Shown in pieces: positions 8,511 to 18,859 of a stretch of 64,000 nucleotides of DNA; the stretch's first letter is position 1, and each line of letters opens with the position of its first letter. A model generated the notes under the pieces. That model was not told the DNA's origin, did no database searches, and saw nothing but the letters and a program-made list of their open reading frames with translations. Source of the stretch: an uncultured Bacilli bacterium (GTDB lineage Bacteria > Bacillota_I > Bacilli_A > RF39 > UBA660); the NCBI GenBank assembly GCA_910584305.1, contig CAJTZW010000007.1, positions 1 through 64,000 on the forward strand. Reading direction: 5' to 3'. A program made the translations under genes and the position numbers.

Positions 8511-11147
8511 TCAATGACATGATTTTTTCCTATAAACTAAAATTTTATAGATTTCCATAACAAACAGTATACTAAAAGAAATACATAATAAAATAAGCAT
8601 ATCCATCCATGGAACGACAGTCGTTTGTAAGAAAGTAGATAAAATTGGAACTTCCATAACAATAATCTGTAATACAATGGAAGAAACTATACTAAACAAA
8701 ATTAAGGGATTACTAAAAATTGATATAGAAAATGTAGAATGCCTTTCACTACGACAATTAAACACATGTATATTTTGTATAAATACCATAAGTACCATAA
8801 CATAGCCTCTCGCCTGACTGACTTCCATTCCGCTATGAAGTAAATACGCCCATACAGCAAATACAAGTAGTCCAATTCCAACACCAGAAAGTAAAACTTC
8901 TATAAATAATTCTTTATTAAAAATAGATTCTTTTGTACTACGAGGTGGAATATCCATAATATCCATCTCAGCGCGCTCAAATGATAAAGCAAAATCCTGA
9001 AGACCATCGGTCACAATATTCAGCCATAATAATTGGATTGCTACCAAAGGCATATCTAAATCAAAAAATATTGAAAGCAAAAAGAATAACACCTCTGCAA
9101 GTCCACAAGAAAGTAACATATAACTTACCTTACGAATATTACTATATGCATTTCTTCCCTCTTTCACACCAGCTACAATAGAAGTAAAATTGTCATCCAC
9201 AACAATCATAGAAGCTGTGTCTTTTGCAACATCAGTTCCACTTCCCATCGCAATTCCAATATTTGCAGTTTTAAGCGCAGGAGAGTCGTTTACTCCATCT
9301 CCAGTTACAGCAACAAATTCACCCATACGCTTATATGCATCTACAATCTGCAGTTTTTGCATAGGAGTAACTCTAGTAAAAACAGACTTAGAAGATACAA
9401 ATTGCAAGAATTGTTGTTCCCCTTTTGCAAAGTATTCTTCTACCTCGATTCCATTAGTAACTTCATTGTATTCTCTAGCAAGATTTAATTCTAAAGCAAT
9501 TGAATATGCGGTCAATGGATGATCTCCTGTAATCATAACTACCCGAATTCCTGCCCTTTTACATTCTAAAATAGAGTTCTTTACCTCTTCTCTTACAGGA
9601 TCCATAAATGCAACCATTCCTTCAAATACCAAGGAAGAAGAGGATATATCATTTATACTTTCTACAACTCCATCTGCAAGTGCTATCATACGGTATCCCC
9701 TACTTGCATAATCTTCATTCTGCCTTAATAAATGTACTATATCAATTGGTACTATTTGCTCACCCTGTCTCATATAACTACAAAACTCTAACACTTTTTC
9801 AATAGACCCTTTTACAGTAAAATGGAGTCTATCTTTTTTTTGATAAAATACTGCAGAATATTTATTTTCAGATTCATAAGGAATTCTTTTTATAATTGAG
9901 ATTTCATCTGAAGAAACGTGTGCCTTTCTTCCAAGTGATAAAAAGGCCACATCAATAGAATCTCCTAAATACTTCCAATCACCATCTTCCATATCAAGAG
10001 TTGCCTCATTATTAAGTACACCAAGTAAACATAAATTTTCATATTCAGGACTTGTAGGAATAATCTCTCCTCGATCATTATAACCAATTCCCTCTACAGC
10101 AAATACATGGTCACTTGGTAAAACAATGTTCTTTGCCGTCTGTTCATTAATCGTGAGCGTTCCTGTCTTGTCACTGGCAATTACTGTACAGCTTCCTAAA
10201 CTCTCCACCGCATTTAACTTTTTTACAATTACATTCTTTTTTGCCATTCGATTACTAGCAATTGTAAGTGCCATCGTCAAAGCTAGAGGAAGCCCCTCTG
10301 GCATAGCAGAAACAGATAAGGCAATTACAGATAAAAAGATCTGACTTCCTGGAACATTTTTATAGAAAAGAAGGAACGCAATCAAAATTGCAATTATAAC
10401 TACCAATAGGCTAATTTGTTTTGAAAACTTTTCCATACGAATGGTAAGGGGTGATTTCTCTTCCTTCGTCTGAATTACAGAAAATGCTATCTTACCAATC
10501 TCTGTATTAGATGCTGTTTCTACAACAATACATTTCGCTCTACCAGACGAAACAGATGTTCCTGCATACACCATATTTCTTCTTTCAGCCAAAGGCGTAC
10601 TTTCCATAACTATACAAGCTTCTTTAACTACCGCCACACTTTCACCCGTTAGCACAGATTCATCAATCTGTAAATTACTACTTTCAATAATACGTAAATC
10701 TGCACTAACACGATTCCCGGATTCTAGTAAAACAATATCTCCAGGTACCAATTCGCTAGAATCCATTACTTGTTCTTTACCACTACGAATAACAAGTACC
10801 ATGTTATGAATTAAACAAGATAACCCTTCAGCATTTTTCTCCGCTTTCCATTCTTGAAATGTTCCCATAATTAAATCAACTACAATAATAAATAAAATTG
10901 CTATTGCATCTACAACTTCATGAATTAATAATGAAAAAATAACTGTAATAAATAATAATAATACAATTGGATCCATCATTTGCCTAATAAATATTTTGAA
11001 AAGAGAATCTCTTTTCTTTTTAGGCAATATATTTTTACCATATTGCTCTATTCTTTTTATAATCATAGGCGCAGAAAGTCCATTCATACTAGTATCATAT
11101 ATTTTCATAATTTCATCTACTACCATATTGTGCCATTTATATTCCAT
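8511..11147 (-). CDS. Calcium-translocating P-type ATPase (PMCA/SERCA-like)
   Basis: 878 residues from the ATG that follows GGAGG. It has the full P-type ATPase plan: N-terminal cation-ATPase domain, TGES actuator loop, phosphorylation site DKTGTLT, nucleotide-binding domain, hinge TGDGVND, and about ten membrane helices. PEGLP in the fourth membrane helix (ALSVSAMPEGLP) is characteristic of Ca2+ pumps of this class. It uses ATP to export Ca2+ (possibly Mn2+) from the cytoplasm. It is monocistronic between the SDR operon and the envelope genes. Confidence 0.88.
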   Translation of the reverse strand: MEYKWHNMVVDEIMKIYDTSMNGLSAPMIIKRIEQYGKNILPKKKRDSLFKIFIRQMMDPIVLLLFITVIFSLLIHEVVDAIAILFIIVVDLIMGTFQEWKAEKNAEGLSCLIHNMVLVIRSGKEQVMDSSELVPGDIVLLESGNRVSADLRIIESSNLQIDESVLTGESVAVVKEACIVMESTPLAERRNMVYAGTSVSSGRAKCIVVETASNTEIGKIAFSVIQTKEEKSPLTIRMEKFSKQISLLVVIIAILIAFLLFYKNVPGSQIFLSVIALSVSAMPEGLPLALTMALTIASNRMAKKNVIVKKLNAVESLGSCTVIASDKTGTLTINEQTAKNIVLPSDHVFAVEGIGYNDRGEIIPTSPEYENLCLLGVLNNEATLDMEDGDWKYLGDSIDVAFLSLGRKAHVSSDEISIIKRIPYESENKYSAVFYQKKDRLHFTVKGSIEKVLEFCSYMRQGEQIVPIDIVHLLRQNEDYASRGYRMIALADGVVESINDISSSSLVFEGMVAFMDPVREEVKNSILECKRAGIRVVMITGDHPLTAYSIALELNLAREYNEVTNGIEVEEYFAKGEQQFLQFVSSKSVFTRVTPMQKLQIVDAYKRMGEFVAVTGDGVNDSPALKTANIGIAMGSGTDVAKDTASMIVVDDNFTSIVAGVKEGRNAYSNIRKVSYMLLSCGLAEVLFFLLSIFFDLDMPLVAIQLLWLNIVTDGLQDFALSFERAEMDIMDIPPRSTKESIFNKELFIEVLLSGVGIGLLVFAVWAYLLHSGMEVSQARGYVMVLMVFIQNIHVFNCRSERHSTFSISIFSNPLILFSIVSSIVLQIIVMEVPILSTFLQTTVVPWMDMLILLCISFSILFVMEIYKILVYRKKSCH

Positions 11148-11253
11148 AAAAACCTCCAAAGAAAAAGACTTCTAGCATAAACTAAAAGCCCATATGCTAC
11201 ATAGTTCTTTTAGTATAACTATCATAACATATTTTCCCCATCAAAACAATTTA

Positions 11254-11889
11254 CTATTCCATTTTTGCAATTTCTAGCTTATTTTCATTATGTACCAATA
11301 CCAAAGTAACTTTCTCAGGGTAATCCAACTCTTTTGCATAACTAACAGAAAGTGTCACAACATAGGCATTATCATCTTGGGTAATTTCCTCAAACGAATA
11401 CTCCTCTGAAGAAATATCATCCACCTCAACATTGGTTACCATAGGAAGTTCCTGTTTTCTATCACCATAGATATCATTCTCTACATAATTATATACAGAG
11501 GTTTTTGCCTTAGAAACAAAATCACCACGATATTCTTGATACACAAATTGTACCCCTCCAACATCATTCTTATTTAATGCACAATCTAAAGAGTAAAAAT
11601 CAGTTACAAAAAGTTTAGCTACCAATGAAGCATATACTTCTTCATCAATCTCATCCTGTTCTAATTCCTTCTTTAACTCTTCAAATAAAGATTTAAAATA
11701 TGCTGAATCATTTTCATTTAATTCGTAATCATATCCATGAATCGTATCTAGAATCTCCACAGAAGATTGTGTTTTAGACTGAATGTTATGAAAAATATTT
11801 AAAATGCAATATAACATTATAATAACTAAAATACACACGATTAAACTCAATACAAAGTTTACTTTTAAACGTCGTTTGTTTTTTTTCAT
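11254..11889 (-). CDS. Membrane-anchored extracytoplasmic protein
   Basis: 211 residues. A basic N-terminus (MKKNKRRLK) and a single hydrophobic segment at ~11-33 indicate an uncleaved signal anchor with an outside domain of ~175 acidic residues. No family recognised. It starts 12 bp after the stop of the LtaS-like gene with an AGGAG site, so the two are co-transcribed and may act together in the envelope. Confidence 0.65.
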   Translation of the reverse strand: MKKNKRRLKVNFVLSLIVCILVIIMLYCILNIFHNIQSKTQSSVEILDTIHGYDYELNENDSAYFKSLFEELKKELEQDEIDEEVYASLVAKLFVTDFYSLDCALNKNDVGGVQFVYQEYRGDFVSKAKTSVYNYVENDIYGDRKQELPMVTNVEVDDISSEEYSFEEITQDDNAYVVTLSVSYAKELDYPEKVTLVLVHNENKLEIAKME

Positions 11890-11901
11890 ATTATGATTCT
11901 C

Positions 11902-13941
11902 CTATCCTTGCGTAGCAATGGCTCTAGATTCATTTGTCTTTCGAATTAAATCATATACAATAATAGAATTCGATATCGAAATGGCTTTTTCAGAAAGCTC
12001 ATTATAATAATTAATATAATCCACACTTACAGTTTCTTCTGAATCAAGCAATTTCCCTGCTTCTTTACTTTGACTATAATACATTTTATTTGTTAACCAA
12101 TTTCCATCAGGGAAAATAACAACATTCTCATCTACACTAAATATATCATGTCCAAAAGCATATGGACTACTAAATCCAAACATATTACCAAGTGTTGGTA
12201 AAACATCATACATTCCCATAACCTTTGTAATCTCAGCTTGGTACTCATGATTCTTGGTCCAAATAATGAATGGAACCTTACGATTTAATTCATAAGAGAA
12301 ATAATCCACTGCTTGATAGTTAGGATCATCTTCATTTAAAATAGAATCCGTTTCATGGTTATAATTATAATAACGAACAAATTCAGATTTTTTCAGTTTA
12401 GCATCATGATCCCCATAAATTACAATTACAGTATTATCCAACAAACCTGCAGCATCTAAATCCTGTATAAATTGTCCTAAAGCTTCATCCGCATAATGTA
12501 CTGACTTAAAATAATTTCCAAGTTTAGTACCTTCCATATATGGAGCAACAACTGTCTCTTCTTCCCCTGTCTCCTCATTGATTTTCGTATATTTATAGGA
12601 AACTTCATAATCACTAAAATTGACAATATCAGAAAATGGTGTATGATTGGTAAGCATAATCAGAACTCCATAAAAATGTTCATTTGCTTCCTTAATATTT
12701 GAAATAATAGGAACGGCTTGTCTAAAGAAAGACTTATCAGAAAGTCCAAGTCCAATAGTTTCATCAATTTCAAAATCCTTTGTATAATAATAGAAATCAT
12801 CATATCCTAAACTTTTATGAGCATTGGTACGATTCCAAAATGTCCCATTGTTCGCATGCATACTAAATGTATAATATCCCTGTTCTTTTAAGAGCTTTGG
12901 AATAGAAATATACTCTCTATCCCAATAACTAACGAAAACAGTTCCACTACTTGCAGGCATTAAAGAAGTATTAAATGTAAATTCACTATCACTACTTGTT
13001 CCAACACTCTCTTGCGAATAAAAATTAGAAAAGTATAACCCCTCACTCGCCATTTTCTTTAAATTAGGAGCTACAGGAACACCATTGAAACTAGCATCCA
13101 ATGTAAATTGTTGGATACTTTCTGCATGAATGACTAACACATTTTTTCCTTTAAAAATATTGGTATACTCGTTATCCTCATGTGTAGTATCTTTCGTATC
13201 ATAATATTCCCTAAATGCTTTCGCATTCGCATCATATCCAAAAAGTGGATTGAGTTGTGATTTAGCAGTCGCAATCAAATCATTCAATTGATATGTATAT
13301 GCCCCAAATCGCATAACAATATATTCACGATTCCATTGCTTACTAAGGCGACTAATATCAGTAGAACTCAATGTGGAAATAAATAATCCAACCAAAATTA
13401 ATCCAACAACAATTGTATTAAGAGCTCTCACTTTACCAACTTCAATTTTAGAAACCCTAGCATAATAATTTCGTTTCTTTAACATATGATGTACAAACAA
13501 AAGCGCAAATAATTGCCATATATAACAAAAATCCTTTAGCTCCATTACATTTTCAACAACTGCATCTCCAACATCAATGACTTGTAAGGAAGTCTCCAAT
13601 AAAGAGAAGGAAGCAAAAGAAAGATAATTTGTATAATACATAGAATTAATAACACAAAGTAATGTAAAAATGATTCCCCACGTAAAAAAATACTTAATTT
13701 GGTTTTTAGGTTTGATAAAATAACCAAAAGCCCCAATAATTAATGCAACCGCTGCATCCGCAAGAATTGGACCACCATCAAAATAATTTTTAACTGTTAA
13801 AAAACGGAGCAAGCATCCATTGATAACCGATGAAAAAAAGAACGTCATAAACAAAATATTAGTTTTAAAGTAATCTCTTAAAATATTTTTCATATTCTTC
13901 AGTTTATTTTGAATTGATTTTTTTTCCACTATTCGTTTCAT
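11902..13941 (-). CDS. LTA synthase-family sulfatase
   Basis: 679 residues. About five membrane helices lie in residues 25-220, followed by an extracellular sulfatase-fold domain (~265-640). NVLVIHAES supplies a metal ligand; the nucleophile Thr is in VGTSSDSEF, and YGDHD lies further on. LtaS-type enzymes move glycerol phosphate from phosphatidylglycerol to a growing lipoteichoic acid chain or use a related phospho-alcohol. The length matches the family. The ATG has a GAGGTGAT site and a strong promoter lies upstream. The exact product (LTA polymerase, primase or other transferase) cannot be read from sequence, so I give no symbol. Confidence 0.85.
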   Translation of the reverse strand: MKRIVEKKSIQNKLKNMKNILRDYFKTNILFMTFFFSSVINGCLLRFLTVKNYFDGGPILADAAVALIIGAFGYFIKPKNQIKYFFTWGIIFTLLCVINSMYYTNYLSFASFSLLETSLQVIDVGDAVVENVMELKDFCYIWQLFALLFVHHMLKKRNYYARVSKIEVGKVRALNTIVVGLILVGLFISTLSSTDISRLSKQWNREYIVMRFGAYTYQLNDLIATAKSQLNPLFGYDANAKAFREYYDTKDTTHEDNEYTNIFKGKNVLVIHAESIQQFTLDASFNGVPVAPNLKKMASEGLYFSNFYSQESVGTSSDSEFTFNTSLMPASSGTVFVSYWDREYISIPKLLKEQGYYTFSMHANNGTFWNRTNAHKSLGYDDFYYYTKDFEIDETIGLGLSDKSFFRQAVPIISNIKEANEHFYGVLIMLTNHTPFSDIVNFSDYEVSYKYTKINEETGEEETVVAPYMEGTKLGNYFKSVHYADEALGQFIQDLDAAGLLDNTVIVIYGDHDAKLKKSEFVRYYNYNHETDSILNEDDPNYQAVDYFSYELNRKVPFIIWTKNHEYQAEITKVMGMYDVLPTLGNMFGFSSPYAFGHDIFSVDENVVIFPDGNWLTNKMYYSQSKEAGKLLDSEETVSVDYINYYNELSEKAISISNSIIVYDLIRKTNESRAIATQG

Positions 13942-13973
13942 ATATTTATAATCACCTCAAACATACCTTAACC

Positions 13974-14002
13974 ATTATATCATTAAATATATAAGATTTC
14001 AA
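13974..14002 (-). promoter_or_regulatory. SigA promoter of the LtaS-like operon
   Basis: On the minus strand TTGAAA (13997-14002), a 17-bp spacer, then a perfect TATAAT (13974-13979), 33 bp before the ATG. Confidence 0.75.
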
Positions 14003-14027
14003 ATCGAAAAAATAGGATTTGTAACAC

Positions 14028-14447
14028 CTATTTTTGAATCATATTTAACAAATTAATTTTAAAAATATCTTTATCTGAATGCTCTTTTGAAACCATAACT
14101 CCTTTATACGTTTGCAGCTCAGATTGATGACCTTCACTTAAAATATCCTCTGGAGTCAAAGTATTTAGCATAACAATCTTTTCACTTTCATACACAACAT
14201 AATGCAACGTAATATCCCCATGAACCTTCGCAAATAAAGAATCGGTAGGTAACTTTAGCTGATATGTAATCGTCCCTTTTTGAATGTTTTTCTCAACAAT
14301 CTCCCCTAAAAATTCTCCATCCTTTAATTTAGGATAATAATCAAAATATAATTTTTTATAAGCTAGCATGTTATACTTTTTAAGTGAACGTTCCAACTTA
14401 TGAAATTCATTTTCATTAACATAATCAAATACATAAGTACCTTTCAT
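14028..14447 (-). CDS. Hypothetical cytoplasmic protein, 139 aa
   Basis: The start chosen is the ATG after GGGAGG (the frame is open to 14489). No signal peptide or membrane segment is visible. The sequence is mixed alpha/beta with a regular strand pattern (GTITYQLKLP, HGDITLHYVVYE). Not recognised. It lies between the two surface-protein genes and the LtaS operon. Confidence 0.5.
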   Translation of the reverse strand: MKGTYVFDYVNENEFHKLERSLKKYNMLAYKKLYFDYYPKLKDGEFLGEIVEKNIQKGTITYQLKLPTDSLFAKVHGDITLHYVVYESEKIVMLNTLTPEDILSEGHQSELQTYKGVMVSKEHSDKDIFKINLLNMIQK

Positions 14448-14527
14448 CTTGTACCTCCCTAGCTTATCCTCTATTATAGATAGTACCACAAAACATATAT
14501 ATTGTCAAACAAAAATAGGGTAATCCC

Positions 14528-16603
14528 CTATCTTGTTTTCTTTGTTTCTTCTTCCATCGAAGTTTGATTATATGATTGTAAATAATCTCTTAAAAAAGTT
14601 AAATAATCTACTTCACTTACAGAAGTTACACCTTCTTCAAGAATCCCTTCATCAATCACAACTTCCTCAATAATACCTGTTGTAGTTTCTTCTTCTTTTG
14701 TAGAAGGTGCCGACGTAGATTGTTGTGGGTTCTCTACTGTAGGTTTCTTAGTTTCTGGTTGAGAGTAAGTTCCTTGTTCAGTAACTTGACTCGATTGTTC
14801 AACTGGCTTAATTGTTTCTATCGTTACATTAGATTGTCTTTCAATATTTAAGCGAGTTTGTTTTGCTTTCTCATAAGAGCGTTCATATCCTGCCTTATAT
14901 CCCTCTTGATAAGCTACACTACCAGTTACAGTTGCATTATAAGTCGTTAAAGCATTTCCATCAATAGCTCCTTGCTTACTTCCAGCGCCAAAACCATTTG
15001 AATACTCTTCAGCATATTGTGGAGAATTCACACCACTCTCAAGTACCTCACCCTTATTATCAGTAAAGTTCTTCTCATTAGCTAAGGAGCTCTCTACCTC
15101 ATTTTTAACGGCTTGTTGATATTCTTGTTCAATTTGTGATGGAGTTTTTCCATTTGTATCAATATTATATTTATTGAATTCCGATTCTTTAACATAACCA
15201 GAACCATCGCTTGTAATAACATCATTAGAAGTAATAGTATCTCCTTGTACATGTGTTTGATTAAAAATAGCTAAGAACAGTTCTTCTAAAGATTCATTTG
15301 CTACATAAGTTTCAAATAAGTTGTTTTCTCTAACAAAGGAGGACACTTCAATCATTACATCTGCTACCGATTTCTTCCTTGTAAAATCTTTTGATAAATC
15401 AAGTCTTGACATATAATCTTTTAATGTATCAACAATATAAATTACATTATCAGATTTTTTACTTGTATTAGTTTGAATAATTTGCTCTAATTCTACATCA
15501 GTAGAAGGTTTATCTTCCTTTGTAGCAATAGAAACTGATTGCAAACATTTTAAAAATTCATCCTCATTAATAGTTTTAGATAGAGATTCATCCATAATCA
15601 CTAGATTATAATCAGCTAATAATTGTTCTGCAGAGTAAACAAGTCGAAAGCATAAATCCATAGAGCCTTGCCCATACCTATAACTTATATGGTCCAATAA
15701 TTTGGTTCTAATCACTTCTTGATATTCAGAAACAATTCCTTTTATATTCGCAATATCATTTGCCACAACTGCATCATGAAGTCTTGCATTTAAATTTTGA
15801 AAACTTTGAACCAACTCTAAATCCTTCTTGTTTGAAATCAAACTAGATAAATCTGGAACTGTATTCCCTTCCATAGATGATGTAATGGAATCAAAACGTA
15901 AAACATTAGCCCAATAAATAGAATCGCTGAATATTTCAATATAAGAAGTACTATCAGTCTGATACAATTCACTCAAATATGAAGGCCCAATTTCATCCAA
16001 ATTCAACCATACATAATAATTGATTAAAGATTCAATCTGTTCTTCAAGTTCATCATCTGTAAATTCAATTCCGCTTGGAAGAGCAGTTGTAATAAATTGT
16101 CTCATATTTTTAATCATAGTTTCTGTTTTTTCAGGATTAAAATGCAAAGTTGGCTTAAGTTTATTAGCATTCATGCCAAGCCCAATTTCTGCACCATCAT
16201 CTAAAGAGAAATCGAGTTCAATTGCATAATCAGAAGAAATCTTACTCTTAGCTTCTGCTGAACCTTTATTGGAACGAGAACAACCTACTAGGCCAATTGT
16301 TACTCCAGCTAGCGCTGCCACTGCCCCAATCGCACCACTAATAATAGCTATTTTCTTTTTAGACAATTTAAAATGTTTTGCAGTTTCGCCTACAGTAATA
16401 TCTTCGGCATTAATATTTTGTAACTTATTATTTACTTCCGATATTGCACCATCAACTATTTCTTCATATTCTCTTCTAGTATCTTCATCAATAGCAGTAG
16501 TTTTTAAAATGACATCTTGATAATACCTTTCAAGTCCTTCAATATCATTCTTTTTTACAAAATCTTGAATTGCTTTATCCCATATTTTTTTAACATAATC
16601 CAT
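14528..16603 (-). CDS. Membrane-anchored protein with large acidic outer domain
   Basis: 691 residues from an ATG after AGGGG. Residues ~1-80 are cytoplasmic and helical, then a basic patch (KLSKKK) and one membrane helix at ~83-107 (ending GLVGC). The remaining ~580 residues should be outside. The region ~165-470 is helical; ~470-600 contains a GYKAGYERSYEKAK stretch; the last ~90 residues are rich in Thr, Glu, Pro and Ser, a likely wall-spanning or linker tail. No catalytic motif is recognised. It lies 27 bp downstream of another membrane-anchored protein gene, so the pair may form one surface complex. Confidence 0.6.
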   Translation of the reverse strand: MDYVKKIWDKAIQDFVKKNDIEGLERYYQDVILKTTAIDEDTRREYEEIVDGAISEVNNKLQNINAEDITVGETAKHFKLSKKKIAIISGAIGAVAALAGVTIGLVGCSRSNKGSAEAKSKISSDYAIELDFSLDDGAEIGLGMNANKLKPTLHFNPEKTETMIKNMRQFITTALPSGIEFTDDELEEQIESLINYYVWLNLDEIGPSYLSELYQTDSTSYIEIFSDSIYWANVLRFDSITSSMEGNTVPDLSSLISNKKDLELVQSFQNLNARLHDAVVANDIANIKGIVSEYQEVIRTKLLDHISYRYGQGSMDLCFRLVYSAEQLLADYNLVIMDESLSKTINEDEFLKCLQSVSIATKEDKPSTDVELEQIIQTNTSKKSDNVIYIVDTLKDYMSRLDLSKDFTRKKSVADVMIEVSSFVRENNLFETYVANESLEELFLAIFNQTHVQGDTITSNDVITSDGSGYVKESEFNKYNIDTNGKTPSQIEQEYQQAVKNEVESSLANEKNFTDNKGEVLESGVNSPQYAEEYSNGFGAGSKQGAIDGNALTTYNATVTGSVAYQEGYKAGYERSYEKAKQTRLNIERQSNVTIETIKPVEQSSQVTEQGTYSQPETKKPTVENPQQSTSAPSTKEEETTTGIIEEVVIDEGILEEGVTSVSEVDYLTFLRDYLQSYNQTSMEEETKKTR

Positions 16604-16630
16604 AATAGGCACCCCTACTTTCTTTTACTT

Positions 16631-18307
16631 TTAATTTTTCAATCGTTTTTCTCCTGTATATGTATATCCAGTATTTAATAAACTTGTATTATTATAATAA
16701 CTCCATTTTTTATCTGTTGTTGTATCACAAGTTTTAGTTCTATATCTATATTGTTTTTCAATTTTTGTTTCTGTAATTGGCTCACTTGTAGTAATTTGCT
16801 CATAACCAGTAATTACAGTCTCCTGTGCAGTGACTAATTTTTTTACAGTTGTAGTATTCTTACAAGTATATACAACATTATTTAAAACTTTTCTAGTATA
16901 CTTTTTATATACATGTCCTGTGACAGACGAACAATATGATTGACATAAAGTCTCTGTATCAGTCACCGGAACATATCTTTCTAAATCAGTATTTTTTAAA
17001 ATACTTGTTGTTGTAACATATCCCGCATCTACCCAATCACTATAAGCGATAGTTCCAGTTGCAGTATATCCATATTCTGTACAAATTGTTTCAGATAATG
17101 TACCAACAGCTACTTCTTGTGTTCCATAAATTGGTTTAGAAATATCATTAGAAGTTGTTGTTTTATATCCAACAATACTTGTTATTTTAACATTACGATA
17201 CGCAACTTGGCGTAATGCTGTAGGTTCTACATAGGTAGTAGACCAATCAGACCAATTAGAATAATCTGAACATGTTGTTGTATCTTTACGATACTCATAT
17301 TCATATTCTTTGACTACCTGTGGATCTTGAATATCTACATCAATACTACATACAGCAGTATTTCCATAACTATTTTTTACATAACCATATACAGTGTATG
17401 TACCTGGTTTTGTTAATGTATATTTTGTATCTCCATTATAGTTGGTACTTGTTCCAAGACCAAATCCAGTTACAGTTGCATTATCTCCAGATGTTTTGGA
17501 TTTGAATCCCACTACAACAGTTCCAGTATAATAGTTACCACTCTTATTTCCACTCACTACTTGTAATGTACAAGATGGACTGGTTGGCGTTGGTGTTGGC
17601 GTTGGTGTTGGCGTTGGTTCTTCAGGTTCTGGTTTCTCTGGTTCTGGTTGAATAATTGTCACAGTATTATTATTAACAATATTATTCGTTATATTTGTAA
17701 TATTTGTTATATTGTTTGTTATATTTGTAACATTATTCACAACAGGTGGTGTGACAATTGGTGTTGGTTCTGGTGTTGGAGCTGGGTTTGAAGGATAAAT
17801 GACTGGTGTTTTAATATCAGCAGTATTTTTCTCACAAATTGATGTTGAACAATAATCATAGCATCCCATATAAACCAATAAATAATTTTCTTGCTCAGAA
17901 CACTTTAAATTAACCTTCATAACAAATTCATCATCATATTTTGTAATTTCTACATAAGAATCTGTTAAATCACATTGTTTTCCTTTACTATCAACAAAAG
18001 GCAAAATAATTTTCTTTTCCAACATTTCACCTAATGTCATAGAAACTTTATCACCAACATTTTTTGGAAGTCTTGGTGTTGTATAATAACCTTTTGCAGC
18101 GTCTTTCATAGCAATAACGTTATTATTAAAAATTTGGTCATAAAACATAGATACATCTACGGTTTCACTTCCTGCATTTACTGTAGCAGGTTTTAAATCA
18201 CTCTTCATTGGAAATAACCAAATTAATACAAAAATGAATAAAGCAACGAATAAAAATTGCAAAATCACATTTTTAATTGAAAAATTGTCTTTTCTTTCTG
18301 TATACAT
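16631..18307 (-). CDS. Repeat-rich surface protein with N-terminal membrane anchor
   Basis: 558 residues, ATG after GGGGG. A hydrophobic segment at ~17-35 serves as signal or anchor. Residues ~170-235 are low complexity: Pro/Thr blocks flank an Asn-Ile-Thr repeat (NITNITNN units), followed by a PT-dipeptide run. After this come beta-rich domains with paired Cys residues and many aromatic repeats (YRYRTKTC, SDWSTTY), resembling other Gram-positive surface proteins. No LPXTG sorting signal is seen. A strong promoter precedes it. Function unknown; adhesion is a guess from composition. Confidence 0.6.
   Translation of the reverse strand: MYTERKDNFSIKNVILQFLFVALFIFVLIWLFPMKSDLKPATVNAGSETVDVSMFYDQIFNNNVIAMKDAAKGYYTTPRLPKNVGDKVSMTLGEMLEKKIILPFVDSKGKQCDLTDSYVEITKYDDEFVMKVNLKCSEQENYLLVYMGCYDYCSTSICEKNTADIKTPVIYPSNPAPTPEPTPIVTPPVVNNVTNITNNITNITNITNNIVNNNTVTIIQPEPEKPEPEEPTPTPTPTPTPTSPSCTLQVVSGNKSGNYYTGTVVVGFKSKTSGDNATVTGFGLGTSTNYNGDTKYTLTKPGTYTVYGYVKNSYGNTAVCSIDVDIQDPQVVKEYEYEYRKDTTTCSDYSNWSDWSTTYVEPTALRQVAYRNVKITSIVGYKTTTSNDISKPIYGTQEVAVGTLSETICTEYGYTATGTIAYSDWVDAGYVTTTSILKNTDLERYVPVTDTETLCQSYCSSVTGHVYKKYTRKVLNNVVYTCKNTTTVKKLVTAQETVITGYEQITTSEPITETKIEKQYRYRTKTCDTTTDKKWSYYNNTSLLNTGYTYTGEKRLKN
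17586..17618. repeat. 12-bp tandem repeat encoding a PT run
   Basis: The unit GGCGTTGGTGTT occurs nearly perfectly about 2.7 times inside the surface-protein gene, encoding alternating Pro and Thr. Copy-number change by slippage would alter linker length in frame. Confidence 0.6.
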
Positions 18308-18340
18308 AAATATTTCCCCCTTCATAAATTTATGCCTCGT

Positions 18341-18369
18341 ATACTAACACAATATTATACGTTTGTCAA
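18341..18369 (-). promoter_or_regulatory. SigA promoter of the surface-protein operon
   Basis: Minus-strand TTGACA (18364-18369), a 17-bp spacer, TAGTAT (18341-18346) with an extended TG. A second TATAAT-like box overlaps the spacer. It lies about 35 bp before the ATG at 18307. Confidence 0.65.
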
Positions 18370-18448
18370 CTTTTTATTTGACTTTTATACGATATTTTTC
18401 GCCTTTTTTCTTGGCGTTAGATTAATATATCATAAAATTATTATTTTG

Positions 18449-18715
18449 TCAAAATTTAAGAGAAACAACTGTACACCCCTCATTGAAATAATGAATCTTG
18501 AAATCTAAGACATTTTTACAAGTTCGCAAGTAAGCATGTACAGACTTTCGAAGAACCCCATTTCCAATCCCATGAATAACCACTACTACATCATTTTGCA
18601 TTTTAACATTATCACGAATAAAATCAGAAAGTGCTACAACAGCTGTCTGCCTATCATATCCGTGCAAATCAAGTGTTGGGAGATTATTTATAAATAACAC
18701 TTCATTTAATCTCAT
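18449..18715 (-). CDS. Stand-alone Smr-domain protein
   Basis: 88 residues that are essentially one Smr domain: LDLHGYDR at ~16-23 and VVVIHGIGNGVLR at ~44-56, with the usual closing strand TVVSLKF. Smr domains are found at the end of MutS2 and as single proteins; many are nicking or RNA-cleaving nucleases, and recent work links MutS2-Smr to collided ribosomes. No MutS2 core is present here. The GxGxG motif reads GIGNG, close to the usual form. Confidence 0.8.
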   Translation of the reverse strand: MRLNEVLFINNLPTLDLHGYDRQTAVVALSDFIRDNVKMQNDVVVVIHGIGNGVLRKSVHAYLRTCKNVLDFKIHYFNEGCTVVSLKF

Positions 18716-18859
18716 AAGAAATCACCATATTCATTATAATAGGTATGCAAAAAATAGTAAACTAGTCTTGTTTACTATTTTGAATATTTGTTTGTGCCAC
18801 TACCCCATTCGAGATGAATAAGGAATATTAATTAACTAAAATGACTTATATTTGATTTC

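Noticed and set aside
9190..9522. Plus-strand ORFs inside the Ca2+ ATPase gene
   Set aside because: Shadows of the minus-strand gene; no start site and no family pattern.
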